Positions 27,093 to 35,694 of a stretch of DNA of 64,000 nucleotides are shown here, piece after piece. Location of the stretch: the NCBI GenBank assembly GCA_965229335.1, contig OZ245874.1:434001-498000 (forward strand). The letters are read 5' to 3'. Every line of letters starts with the position of its first letter. The stretch's first letter is position 1. Source of the DNA: JAFKFH01 sp017307375 (lineage in GTDB: Bacteria; Pseudomonadota; Alphaproteobacteria; Ferrovibrionales; Ferrovibrionaceae). The position numbers and the translations under genes are program-made. The notes under the pieces are model-generated. The model saw only the letters and a program-made list of their open reading frames with translations, did no database searches and was not told where the DNA came from.

Positions 27093-27896
27093 TCAGCCCC
27101 GGTCCAGCACCTCGACCGCATCGCCCTGGGCGATCCGGCCGGGGCCGTCGGGGATCAGGTTCTGGCCGAAGACGATGCGGCCGGCCGCGTCGCGGCGGAA
27201 GGTCGAGAGATGGCGCAGCGGTTCGCCGTCCTCGGCCTTGATGCCGGTTTCCTGGTCGATCGTGGTCATCACGCAGCGCCCGCAGGGTTTGGTGGCCCGG
27301 AAGGTAACCTCGCCGATGCGGATGACACGCCAGTGATCCTCGTCCCAGGCGGGGGTGTCGGCGACCACCACGTTGGCGCGGAAGCGGTCCATGCCGAGCG
27401 GGCGGCCCAGCCGCGCCTCGAGATCGGCGAGCGACCCCAGCGTGGTGACCAGCAGCGGGAAGCCGTCGGCGAAGCTGACATGGTCGCCCGGGGCGCTGAA
27501 GGCCGGGTCGACCGGGCGCCCGGTCGGGTCGGCCTGATGGACCAGCCGGCAGGGAATGCCGATCGCCTCGGCCAGCCAGGCATCGGCGGCGGGGCCGGCC
27601 GGCACCGCCGGCACCTGGTCGCGCCAGATGGTCACGGTTTCGGCCGCCGAGTCGGGAAACGGGATGGTCAGCGGCCGGCGGCCGGGCTGCGACAGGGTCA
27701 GCCCGGCGGGGCCGGCGGCGGCCACGATCGTCGCCATCACCGGATGGGCGCGCTGGGTGATGAAGCGGCCATCGGGGTCGACCACCATCCAGCGGCGGTC
27801 GCCGGCCAGCCCCCAGGGTTCGACCTGCGCCTGGCGCACCGCGCGGCCGCGCAGGCTCTTGACCGGATAGACGCGCAGTTCGGCGACGGTGGGCAT
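27093..27896 (-). CDS. MOSC domain protein (YcbX-like)
   Basis: A 267-residue protein with an N-terminal MOSC beta-barrel (VAELRVYPVKSLRGRAV, GDRRWMVVDPDGRFITQR) and a C-terminal MOSC domain holding the conserved Cys in TKPCGRCVMTTID. Related YcbX proteins bind molybdenum cofactor and reduce N-hydroxylated compounds, but some carry an extra ferredoxin domain that is absent here. It is likely a cytosolic Moco-binding protein or part of an N-oxide-reducing system. It is co-transcribed with truA. Confidence 0.85.
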   Translation of the reverse strand: MPTVAELRVYPVKSLRGRAVRQAQVEPWGLAGDRRWMVVDPDGRFITQRAHPVMATIVAAAGPAGLTLSQPGRRPLTIPFPDSAAETVTIWRDQVPAVPAGPAADAWLAEAIGIPCRLVHQADPTGRPVDPAFSAPGDHVSFADGFPLLVTTLGSLADLEARLGRPLGMDRFRANVVVADTPAWDEDHWRVIRIGEVTFRATKPCGRCVMTTIDQETGIKAEDGEPLRHLSTFRRDAAGRIVFGQNLIPDGPGRIAQGDAVEVLDRG

Positions 27897-27959
27897 GGCG
27901 GCGGCATCCTCTGGCAGCGGGCCGGCGTTTATCGCCCGGCCGCGCCGCCCAAGGCAAGC

Positions 27960-28403
27960 TCAGCCCGCGCGGACCGGCCCGGGCAGCATGGCGATGGTGG
28001 CCAGCGCGGCGGCGGTCAGCGTCTCCGCCCCGTCCGCCAGGCTGAAGACGCGCGCCTCCACCACCGACATCCGGCCGGGCTTCAGCAGGCTGGCGCGGCA
28101 GACCAGCCGGTCGCCGCGGGCCGGGGCGATCAGGTTCAGCTTGTATTCCGCGGTCAGCACCCGCTGGTCCATCTCGCGCCGGGTGGCGGCCGCGGTGGTC
28201 GTGGCATTGTCGACCAGGAAGGCGGTGACCCCGCCGTGGAACAGCCCGTCCTGCTGCAGCAGCTCGGGCCGGCGGGCGACCGACATGACGCAGAGGCCGG
28301 GCTCCAGCAGGTCGATCTCGGCCCCCAGCAGCTTCATGAAACCCTGCGCCCCGACGAAATGGCGGATCTGGGCGGCGAGGGCGGGGAAATCATTGTCGGT
28401 CAC
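27960..28403 (-). CDS. PaaI-type hotdog thioesterase
   Basis: A 147-residue hotdog-fold protein: LQQDGLFHGGVTAFLVDNATTTAA is the canonical HGG helix region with the following Asp, then LTAEYKLNLIAPARGDRLVCRASLLKPGRMSVVEARVF. Such enzymes hydrolyse acyl- or aryl-CoA thioesters. It starts at GTG overlapping the amidohydrolase stop as GTGA, so it is translated from the same TetR-amidohydrolase-thioesterase transcript. Confidence 0.82.
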   Translation of the reverse strand: MTDNDFPALAAQIRHFVGAQGFMKLLGAEIDLLEPGLCVMSVARRPELLQQDGLFHGGVTAFLVDNATTTAAATRREMDQRVLTAEYKLNLIAPARGDRLVCRASLLKPGRMSVVEARVFSLADGAETLTAAALATIAMLPGPVRAG

Positions 28404-29212
28404 AGCTTGAACACCCTGGCGGCGTTACCGCCCATGAACAGGGCGCGGACGTCCGGCTCAAGGCCGAGCGCCTCGACACCCGTGACGCAACGGTCGAGTG
28501 CCAGATGGGGGAAGTTGGTGCCGAACATGACCTTGGTGCGGCCGTAGCCCTGCATGAATTTCACCAGCGCCGGCGGGTAGGTCTTCGGCAGATAGGCCGA
28601 GGTGTCGATGTAGACATTCTCGTGCTTCCAGGCGAGCGCCATCATTTCCTCGGTCCAGGGAAAGCCGATATGGCCGCCGACGATGACGAGCTCGGGGAAA
28701 TCGAGCGCGACCTGGTCGAGATAGGGAATCGGCCGACCCGTTTCCGACGGTTTCAGTGGGCCGGTATGGCCAACCTGCGTGCAGAACGGAATGCCCAGCT
28801 CGACGCATTTGCCGTAGAGCGGGTAGTAGCGCCGGTCGGTTGGCGGCAATTCCCAAAGCCAGGGCACGACGCGCAGCGCCTTGGCGCCCAACTCCCGCAC
28901 CGCCCGCTCCAGTTCGCGCAATGCGCCCATCGGATCGGCCAGGTCGACGGCCGCGACGCCGGCGAAGCGGTCGGGATGGGCGCGGGTGAAGACTGCGATC
29001 TCGTCGTTGGAGATCACCATGCGGCCGGGCCGCGACCAGGCACACAGCATCAGCCGGTCGATGCCGGCCTCGTCCATCAGCGCCACGGTCTCGTCCGGGC
29101 CCAGCGCGCGGTCGAGCATGGCGGCGCTGCCCGACTGTTCGAACAGTCGGACCACCTCGGGCATCTGGCTGCGGGCATTGAAGACGGGCTGGGCCCAGGC
29201 GTCGACAATCAT
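28400..29212 (-). CDS. Amidohydrolase-related (ACMSD-like TIM barrel) with altered metal site
   Basis: A 270-residue member of the amidohydrolase_2 family, which contains decarboxylases and hydrolases such as ACMSD. Family blocks are GIDRLMLCAWSRPG, RFAGVAAVDL, LGAKALRVVPW, VIVGGHIGFPW and the C-terminal VMFGTNFPHL. The usual N-terminal His-x-His is VDAWAQ and the late Asp of the usual FGTDFPH motif is Asn, so the normal zinc ligands are partly lost. A non-zinc or altered activity is inferred. It overlaps TetR and thioesterase genes by 4 bp at each end. Confidence 0.75.
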   Translation of the reverse strand: MIVDAWAQPVFNARSQMPEVVRLFEQSGSAAMLDRALGPDETVALMDEAGIDRLMLCAWSRPGRMVISNDEIAVFTRAHPDRFAGVAAVDLADPMGALRELERAVRELGAKALRVVPWLWELPPTDRRYYPLYGKCVELGIPFCTQVGHTGPLKPSETGRPIPYLDQVALDFPELVIVGGHIGFPWTEEMMALAWKHENVYIDTSAYLPKTYPPALVKFMQGYGRTKVMFGTNFPHLALDRCVTGVEALGLEPDVRALFMGGNAARVFKL

Positions 29213-29805
29213 GACGGATTCCGGTCTGCTTGGTGGGGGATCAGGGCGGCGCAGGCGGCGCGGGCCAGATAGTCGGCGGCGTCGGCCGGTCTGAGGGGGC
29301 TGTGCCCCGACGCCCAGGCGCGGGCCACGATCTGGGCTGGGCCGATCAGTTGCGCGACGATCAGCGGCGTCGGCCAGTCGACCATGCGGCCGGCCGCGAC
29401 ATGCGGCCGCGCCCAGGCGGAAAACCGGGTCAGCATCGCCCGGTTGGCCCGGCCGATGGTTTCGGCCCGCGCCGCGGTCCAGTCCGGCGTGCCGCGGGCG
29501 AACAGGAAACGGGCGAGGTCGGGATGGCCCTCGACCCAGCCGAGATGGCTGCGGACCAGCGCCGCCAGCCCGGCGGCCGGGTCTTCCTCGGCCTCCACCG
29601 CCGCCAGCACCAGGCCGTGGTAATCGGCCAGCGCCTCGAGGTAGAGCGCCTCGGCCACCGCTTCCTTGTCGGCGAAATGGTGAAAGAAACTGCCGTTGGA
29701 GACGCCGGCGCGGCGGCGGATGGCGGTGACCGTCGCGCGCTCGAAACCGGCCGCGCCGAATTCGGCGAGGGCGGCGGCAAGGATGCGGGCGCGGGCGTCG
29801 TTCAT
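29209..29805 (-). CDS. TetR family transcriptional regulator
   Basis: A 198-residue regulator with an N-terminal TetR HTH (ARILAAALAEFGAAGFERATV, RRAGVSNGSFFHHFADKEAV) and a variable ligand-binding helical domain. It is first in the operon TetR-amidohydrolase-thioesterase, with ATGA coupling. A near-perfect palindrome 7 bp upstream of its start is a probable autoregulatory operator. The ATG at 29805 was chosen over an alternative start five codons upstream because it directly precedes the first HTH helix. Confidence 0.87.
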   Translation of the reverse strand: MNDARARILAAALAEFGAAGFERATVTAIRRRAGVSNGSFFHHFADKEAVAEALYLEALADYHGLVLAAVEAEEDPAAGLAALVRSHLGWVEGHPDLARFLFARGTPDWTAARAETIGRANRAMLTRFSAWARPHVAAGRMVDWPTPLIVAQLIGPAQIVARAWASGHSPLRPADAADYLARAACAALIPHQADRNPS

Positions 29806-29811
29806 CGGCCA

Positions 29812-29835
29812 GAGTATCACTCTAGAGCGATACTC
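29812..29835. promoter_or_regulatory. 24-bp palindrome at the TetR promoter, probable TetR operator
   Basis: GAGTATC (29812-29818) and GATACTC (29829-29835) flank the palindromic core CTCTAGAG; only one position pair breaks the 24-bp symmetry. It lies 7 bp upstream of the TetR start and 12 bp after the end of the trxC gene. Palindromes of this size at the regulator's own start are typical TetR operators. Confidence 0.7.
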
Positions 29836-29847
29836 CGGTCAAGCGGA

Positions 29848-30303
29848 TCAGGCGGCGAGGCGGCCTTCCGCCCAGCGCAGGATCATCGAGGTTTCCATCG
29901 CGCCGGAAATCCGCCCGGCCTCGCGCCCGCCGCGGAACAGGACCATCGTCGGGATGCCGCGGATGCCCAGGCGCTGCGACGGGCCGGGATGGGCCTCGGT
30001 ATCGAGCTTGGCCAGCCGGGCGCGCGGGATCAGGGCCGGGGTGGCGGCCTTGAACATCGGCGCCATCGACAGGCAGGGGCCGCACCACGGCGCCCAGAAA
30101 TCGACCAGCAGCGGCACGCCGTCCTTGGCCAGGTGGCGCTCGAAGCTGTCGGGCGACAGCGTGATCGGCTCGTCCGGGAACAGCCGGGCGCGGCATTTGC
30201 CGCAGACCGCCTCGGGGCCCAGCCGTTCGGTCGGCACGCGGTTCTCGGCGCCGCAGGCAGGGCAGATCAGATGGGTCGACGACCCGTGGGCATGTGCGTT
30301 CAT
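29848..30303 (-). CDS. trxC: Thioredoxin 2 with N-terminal zinc ribbon
   Basis: A 151-residue cytosolic thiol-disulfide reductase. Residues 13-36 form a zinc ribbon (CPAC and CGKC), followed by a thioredoxin fold with the redox motif WCGPC in VDFWAPWCGPCLSMAP and the cis-Pro in GIPTMVLF. The TrxC type is usually linked to oxidative stress. The ATG at 30303 starts the zinc-ribbon region; earlier in-frame codons belong to the space before fmt. It lies downstream of fmt on the same strand. Confidence 0.93.
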   Translation of the reverse strand: MNAHAHGSSTHLICPACGAENRVPTERLGPEAVCGKCRARLFPDEPITLSPDSFERHLAKDGVPLLVDFWAPWCGPCLSMAPMFKAATPALIPRARLAKLDTEAHPGPSQRLGIRGIPTMVLFRGGREAGRISGAMETSMILRWAEGRLAA

Positions 30304-30340
30304 GCCCTTGGATGTGGGGATGGTGGGCGGGAAATCCAGA

Positions 30341-31285
30341 TCAGCCGAGAGTGGTGCCCGGCGCCAGCGGCCAGCCGCGCAGCAGCTCGGCCGCCGCCAT
30401 CGGCCCCTTGCCCGGGCGCTGCAGCACGTCGAGGCGCAGCGCGCCGTCGCCGCAGGCCACCACCGGTGCGCCGTTGCCGGCGATGGCCAGCACGGTGCCG
30501 GGCGGCCCGCCGCCCTCGACCGGCAGCACCTCGCGCAGCTTGACGCGTTCGCCGGCCTGCTCGAACCAGACGCCGGGCGCGGCGCCCAGCGCGCGGACCA
30601 GCCGGTCCAGCGCGACGGCCGGTTTCGACCAGTCGACCTGGCCCTCGGCCTTGTCGATCTTGTGGGCATAGGTAATGCCCTCGGCCGCCTGCGGGCGCGG
30701 CACCAGGCGGCCCTGGGCCAGCCCGGCCAGCGCTTCGACCATCAGCGGCGCGCCCAGCGCGGCCAGCCGGTCATGCAGGCTCGGCGTGGTCTCGCGCGGG
30801 CCGATCGGGGTGCGCGCCTCCAGCAGCACCGGGCCGGTATCGAGCCCGGCTTCCATCTGCATCGCCGCCACGCCGGTCTCGGCATCGCCGGCGAGGATGG
30901 CGCGGTGGATCGGTGCGGCGCCGCGCCAGCGCGGCAGCAGCGAGGCATGCAGGTTCAGGCAGCCCAGCCGCGGCACGGCCAGCACCGCCCGCGGCAGGAT
31001 CATGCCGTAGGCGACGACCACGGCGGCATCGGGGGCCAGCGCGGCGAACCCGGCCAGCGCCGCCTCGCCCTTCAGGCTGTCGGGGGTCAGCACCGGCCAG
31101 CCGGCGGCCGCGGCGGCCTGGTGGACCGGCGAGGGCCGCTCCTTCTGGCCACGGCCGGCGGGGCGGGGCTTCTGGGTATAGACCGCCGCGATCTCGTGCC
31201 CGGCGGCGGCCAGCGCGGCCAGCGTCGGGACGGCGAAGTCGGGCGTGCCCATGAAGACGAGGCGGAGCGGCACCTCAGAGGACAT
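30341..31285 (-). CDS. fmt: Methionyl-tRNA formyltransferase
   Basis: A 314-residue enzyme that formylates initiator Met-tRNA with 10-formyl-tetrahydrofolate. The formyl-transferase domain begins RLVFMGTPDFAVPTLAAL and holds the catalytic block LNLHASLLPRWRGAAPIHRAI and the ETGVAAMQM, LDTGPVL motifs. The C-terminal OB-like domain follows at about residue 205. The start overlaps the def stop by 11 bp, the common def-fmt pair. Confidence 0.96.
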   Translation of the reverse strand: MSSEVPLRLVFMGTPDFAVPTLAALAAAGHEIAAVYTQKPRPAGRGQKERPSPVHQAAAAAGWPVLTPDSLKGEAALAGFAALAPDAAVVVAYGMILPRAVLAVPRLGCLNLHASLLPRWRGAAPIHRAILAGDAETGVAAMQMEAGLDTGPVLLEARTPIGPRETTPSLHDRLAALGAPLMVEALAGLAQGRLVPRPQAAEGITYAHKIDKAEGQVDWSKPAVALDRLVRALGAAPGVWFEQAGERVKLREVLPVEGGGPPGTVLAIAGNGAPVVACGDGALRLDVLQRPGKGPMAAAELLRGWPLAPGTTLG

Positions 31286-31802
31286 GCGCGTCGTCGCGCA
31301 TCTTCTTCTGCTTCTGCAGCTTCTTCAGGATCATGTTGCGTTTCAGCGACGACAGGTGATCGACGAACAGCACGCCGTCGAGATGGTCGATCTCGTGCTG
31401 GATGCAGACCGCCAGCAGGCCGGTGCAATGCTTCTCGTGCACCGCCCCGGTCTCGTCCTGGTAGCGCAGCTTGACCTCGTCGGGCCGCATCACGTCGGCA
31501 TAGTGCTCGGGCACCGACAGGCAGCCTTCCTCGTAGGGGGCGAGGCGGTCGGACGCCCAGGTGATCTCGGGGTTGACGATGCGCATCGGCGCCGGCGGCT
31601 CGCCCTCGCGGGCGACATCGATGACGATGACGCGGCGGGCCACGCCGACCTGGATGGCGGCCAGCCCGATGCCCGGGGCGACATACATGGTTTCCAGCAT
31701 GTCGTCGGTCAGCTGGCGCAGCGCCGCGTCGAAGGCGGTGACGGGCGCCGATTTCTGCTTCAGCCGCGGATCGGGCGCCGTGAGAATGGGTAGCAAGGCC
31801 AT
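31275..31802 (-). CDS. def: Peptide deformylase
   Basis: A 175-residue metalloenzyme that removes the N-formyl group from new proteins. All three motifs are present: GIGLAAIQVG, EGCLSVPE and QHEIDHLDG (HExxH). The C-terminal tail is Lys-rich (KLQKQKKMRDD). It is translated just ahead of fmt with an 11-bp overlap, so formylation and deformylation functions share a transcript. Confidence 0.97.
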   Translation of the reverse strand: MALLPILTAPDPRLKQKSAPVTAFDAALRQLTDDMLETMYVAPGIGLAAIQVGVARRVIVIDVAREGEPPAPMRIVNPEITWASDRLAPYEEGCLSVPEHYADVMRPDEVKLRYQDETGAVHEKHCTGLLAVCIQHEIDHLDGVLFVDHLSSLKRNMILKKLQKQKKMRDDAHVL

Positions 31803-31836
31803 GATGGACTGGAGATAAGAGACCCGTTGAACCCCG

Positions 31837-32721
31837 TCAAGCGCGGGCGAAATGCTCGATCATCTGGCCCGACAGTTCGGGCAGCAGCGCGTCGGGCATG
31901 TCGTGGCCCCAGCCGGGATAGCTGCGCAGCCGCGCCCCCGGCACCAGCCCCGCGATATCCTGGCCGTGCGGCAGCGGCAGGATCGGGTCGGCCTCGCCGT
32001 GCAGCACCAGGGTGGGCGCCGCGACCCGGGGCAAGAGCCCGACCCGGTCGCCCGAGGCGATGATCGCCGCGTACTGGCGCGCCGCGCCCTCGGGGTAGAA
32101 GCTGCGGTCGATCTGCCGGGCGATGAAGGTTTCCAGCGCCGTCTCCTCCATCGGGTAGGCCGGGCTCTGCAGCGCGCGGCGCACCATCTTGCCATGGGCG
32201 ATCAGGCTGGCCCGGTCGCTGCCCGACGGCACGGCCAGCAGGGCGGCCCGCGCCGCCGGCGACCCTTCCGGCAGCCCGGCCCGGCCGCTCGAGGTCATGA
32301 TCGCGGTCAGGCTGCGGGTGCGCCCGGCATGGCGCGCGGCGACGATCTGGGCGATCATCCCGCCCATCGACAGCCCGACGACATGGGCGCGCTCGATCCC
32401 CAGGGCATCCAGCACGCCGACCGCATCGGCGGCGAGATCGTCCAGCAGATAGGGGGCAAGGCCCGGCCGCGCCTCGCGCGACGCGGCCATCAGCGCGGGA
32501 AAATCGGGCAGGCCGGCGGCCTCGAACCGGGTGGACAGCCCGACATCGCGGTTGTCGAAGCGGATCACGCGGTGGCCGGCCTCGGCCAGCAGCCGCACGA
32601 AACCCTCGGGCCACAGGGTCAGCTGGGCGCCCAGCCCCATGATCAGCAGCACCGGCGCCCCGCCTTCCGGCCCCGCCGTCTCGACCTCGATCTCGATGCC
32701 GTTCGCCCTGATCTTGCCCAT
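31837..32721 (-). CDS. Alpha/beta hydrolase
   Basis: A 294-residue alpha/beta-hydrolase. It shows an oxyanion strand VLLIMGLGAQ, the DNRDVGLST loop common in this subgroup, the nucleophile elbow GLSMGGMIAQ, LVLHGEADPILP and the catalytic His in WGHDMPDALLPEL. Related proteins are annotated as esterases or epoxide hydrolases, but no substrate can be named here. The ATG at 32721 has AAGGGTG upstream; a GTG at 32733 is the alternative. It diverges from the tRNA-Arg gene. Confidence 0.82.
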   Translation of the reverse strand: MGKIRANGIEIEVETAGPEGGAPVLLIMGLGAQLTLWPEGFVRLLAEAGHRVIRFDNRDVGLSTRFEAAGLPDFPALMAASREARPGLAPYLLDDLAADAVGVLDALGIERAHVVGLSMGGMIAQIVAARHAGRTRSLTAIMTSSGRAGLPEGSPAARAALLAVPSGSDRASLIAHGKMVRRALQSPAYPMEETALETFIARQIDRSFYPEGAARQYAAIIASGDRVGLLPRVAAPTLVLHGEADPILPLPHGQDIAGLVPGARLRSYPGWGHDMPDALLPELSGQMIEHFARA

Positions 32722-32778
32722 CGCGCCAATCACCCTTTTGCACTGCCGCGGGCGATTATGCTATGAACCTCCCCGGTT

Positions 32779-32855
32779 GTCTCCGTAGCTCAGCTGGATA
32801 GAGCGGCTGCGTCCTAAGCAGCGGGTCGGGAGTTCGAATCTCTCCGGGGACGCCA
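32779..32855 (+). tRNA. tRNA-Arg (anticodon CCT)
   Basis: A complete cloverleaf with encoded CCA: acceptor GTCTCCG / CGGGGAC, D stem GCTC / GAGC, anticodon stem GCTGC / GCAGC with loop GTCCTAA, 5-base variable region, and T arm GGGAG-TTCGAAT-CTCTC. The anticodon CCT reads AGG. An integrase pseudogene follows 122 bp downstream in the same direction, so the 3' end of this tRNA is the probable attachment site of the island. Confidence 0.97.
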
Positions 32856-32977
32856 TTTCTTCAAGATCTCCAGGATTTGCTAAGGCAGAGGAAATCCGCC
32901 ATTCTCCGGGCGGAAACCTGTACCGGTGTTTGTACGGGTGAACGTCACGGTTTCTGAACTTTGTAGAGGATGAAATC

Positions 32978-34427
32978 GTGGCATCGAAGCCTGCCGGCAT
33001 CTTCCGGCGCGGTACGACGTACGACGCCAGATTTTTCGCGCCGGCCGACCAGCAGCAGAGGCTGGGCCGCGAGGATGTTGCATGGAGCCTCAAGACGGGC
33101 GACCTGCGCGAAGCCCGGAAGCGCCTGCCGGCCATGCAGGCCAGGTTCGAAGCCCTCATCAGCGAGCCCGACCCTCGCCGGGTCGCCCTGGAGCAGAAGT
33201 ACGGCATCGCGGCGACGCTGCCGGCTGCCGAGGCCCTGGCGCGCCTACAGGCCGTCATAGCTGCCGGCCAGGCGGCTGATGCCGCCCGATGGGCGATCGA
33301 GCGCCAGGAGGCTGTCCCAATCGATCCGGCGGCCTTCGGCCTCGACGTCGATCGCCCGGAGCCTCCGGCAGCGACCGAACACGACCGGCTGGGGGCCCTG
33401 CACGGCCACCGGCTTGACGATCCTGCGTTTCGAGCCGCCGCCATCGCCGCCGGCCTGGTGCCCGATCGCGTCATCGCTGCCGAGGATGTCGCCGCCGGAT
33501 TGGCCGAACCCGCCGTCAAACCGGCGGCGCCGGCCGACAACAGTCTGGACGACTTGAGAAGGCGCTGGGAGGGCGAGCGCAAACCCGCGAAGAAGACGGC
33601 CGACGAGACGGCCTCGACCATCGCCATGTTTACCACCGTCGCCGGCGTCAAGCCGGTGGGCGACTATGTCAAGAAGGATGTCATTGCCTATAGGGACTGG
33701 CTGCTTACGCAGCCTGGCCGCATGTCCGAGACGCTGTCGGCGGCATCGTTGGTCAAACGCCTCAACTTGCTCAAGACGGTGTTCGGGTATAGCGTCGACA
33801 ACGACGTGATCCAGGTCAACCCGGTCACCGGCGTGACCATCAAGGGCGCCAACGATTCGGATCGACAGCCGTTCAGCCGCGCTGACCTCGACATCCTGTT
33901 CGCGCCGCAGAACCTGCCCAAGAACCGTAACTACCAGCTGATCATGCTCGGAGGGCTATATAGCGGCGTCAGGCTGAACGAGCTTTGCCAGTTGAGGGGC
34001 ACCGCCATCGTTGTCGAGGATGGCATCGACTGTTTCAGCATCGACGACCTGGGCGATGACCAGTCAGCAAAGAATACCGGCTCACGTCGATTGGTGCCAA
34101 TTCACCCTGCCTTGATCGAAGCCGGCATCGTTACCCTGGCGGCCGAGCGAAAGGCCGAGCAGCCGTTCGACAATCTGGAATGGTCGGCCAGCCAGGGGTG
34201 GAGCAAGAAGGCGAGCAAGGACATCAACCGGCATGTCCGGCGGCATATTCCAGATGCCAGACAAGGTCTATCATTCGTTCCGGCACTCTTTCAAAGATCT
34301 CTGCCGCGACGCCGACCTCGGCCTCGACGTCCTGGGCCGTCGCTGCGTCTCGATGGTTTCAGACTCCCTGAAGCTCTATTTCCAGGCCTGGGAGGAGAAA
34401 CCGGGCCTGATTCTCCCCCCAGATTGA
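32978..34427 (+). pseudogene. Tyrosine integrase, frameshifted and 3'-truncated
   Basis: This starts at GTG behind GAGG, 122 bp after the tRNA. The N-terminus (FRRGTTYDARFFAPADQQQ) is a phage-type arm-binding region, followed by a core-binding region and the catalytic domain, with the first Arg in LGGLYSGVRLNELCQLR. The His-x-x-Arg box (KVYHSFRHSFKDLCRDADL) is readable only in another frame, after a shift near 34240. Sequence after about 34320 no longer resembles an integrase, and the region with the catalytic Tyr is missing. It presumably brought the lasso island in at the tRNA and is now inactive. Confidence 0.85.
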
Positions 34428-34440
34428 GCAGCACGACAGA

Positions 34441-35652
34441 ATGATGCCAACTCACGGACCCCAAATCGTTTGGCGGACGGACCCGCCGACGCGACGCCCG
34501 CCCGCCCGGTCTTTCTTGCCGCTGCTGCGCGTGGCCGTCGCCTCGCGCCCGGACCGCCCCGATCTGCTGCGCGATCTTGCGGTCGCTCTTCGAGATGATC
34601 GACGATGGGTGGAGATCCGCGACCTTCTGTCGCCGCTCGCCGAAACGTGCGGGCTTACGCCCGCGCTCGCGTGTGAATTGGCGCAGGCCGCGATCGCCTG
34701 CGACCAACCGGATCTTGCGTTGAGAGTCTTGACGCCAGAGATCGCCGAAAACGCGCCGGAAGCGCGCCGACAAAGGGTCCTTGCCCTTTACGCCCTGAAC
34801 CGGATCGACGAGGCCCGAACGGCGGCGGCGCAGGTTCTGGGCGAAACCCCCAGCGACAATGCGGTGTTGGGCGCCTTCGCGAACGACTGCCTGACGCGCG
34901 GCGGCGCCGAGGAATTGGCCACGTTGTGTCAGCGGACCATCGACGACGGCGTCGGCTCTTCCCTTCATCTCGCCTATTTGTCCGCCGCGCTTTCCTTGGC
35001 CGGTCGGACGTCGGACACCGTTCGCTTGATCGATCCGGACTATTGGTGCCGCCGGATCGAACTGGAGTCCGGGCTGATCGACAACGAGGAACTGGCTGAG
35101 GCGATCCTGACGCACCCGGCGCTCGCCCCGTCGCCGGAGTCCACGCCGACATATGGTCGCAATCTGCGTCTTGAAGGATTGGCCGACGTCGAACATCCGG
35201 CGATCCGCAATCTGCTCGCCGTCGTTCGCCGGCAGGTCGATGATTATCTGGCGGAGCGTCTCAACGCGCAGCACCCTCTGATTGCCCATCGCCCGAGAAC
35301 GGCGTGGCTGCAAGGTTGGGCGCTGGTTTTGTCGGATGACGGGCACGAGGAGACTCACATCCATCCGCAGGGCTGGTTGACCGTCGTCTACTACGCGCGC
35401 GTTCCAGCGAGCGGGACGCAAGGCGCGGAGCGTGACGGCCCGCCGCCGGGATCGCTCGCCTTCGGCCCCTGGCCCCCGTCCATCGAGACATCTCTGCCGG
35501 ATTTTCCACGCTGGCACGTGGAGCCGCGGGGCGGGACTTTGTTGATTTTTCCCTCCTTCCTCGGGCACGGGACCATTCCAACCGGCGTGGGCGAACCGCG
35601 TATCTGTGTGGCGCTCGACGCCCTTCCGTGCGACCAAGCGCCGACGCCTTGA
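34441..35652 (+). CDS. TPR-like helical protein with C-terminal 2OG-Fe(II) oxygenase domain
   Basis: A 403-residue protein with an N-terminal helical repeat part (about residues 20-210; blocks like RRQRVLALYALNRIDEARTAAAQVL) and a C-terminal putative 2OG-Fe(II) oxygenase domain of the type with SWALVL-like strands: LQGWALVLSDDGHEETHIHPQGWLTVVYYARVP, then GTLLIFPSFLGHGTIPTG and RICVALDAL. The metal ligands are probably the His residues of ETHIHP and LGHG. It leads the plus-strand operon that ends with the lasso cyclase, so peptide hydroxylation is inferred. The first ~25 codons may be chimeric with the junction sequence, so the start is not secure. Confidence 0.72.
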   Translation: MMPTHGPQIVWRTDPPTRRPPARSFLPLLRVAVASRPDRPDLLRDLAVALRDDRRWVEIRDLLSPLAETCGLTPALACELAQAAIACDQPDLALRVLTPEIAENAPEARRQRVLALYALNRIDEARTAAAQVLGETPSDNAVLGAFANDCLTRGGAEELATLCQRTIDDGVGSSLHLAYLSAALSLAGRTSDTVRLIDPDYWCRRIELESGLIDNEELAEAILTHPALAPSPESTPTYGRNLRLEGLADVEHPAIRNLLAVVRRQVDDYLAERLNAQHPLIAHRPRTAWLQGWALVLSDDGHEETHIHPQGWLTVVYYARVPASGTQGAERDGPPPGSLAFGPWPPSIETSLPDFPRWHVEPRGGTLLIFPSFLGHGTIPTGVGEPRICVALDALPCDQAPTP

Positions 35653-35694
35653 CCATTCACAAGCCTTGACCAGAGACGGAACCAGGATCGCAGC

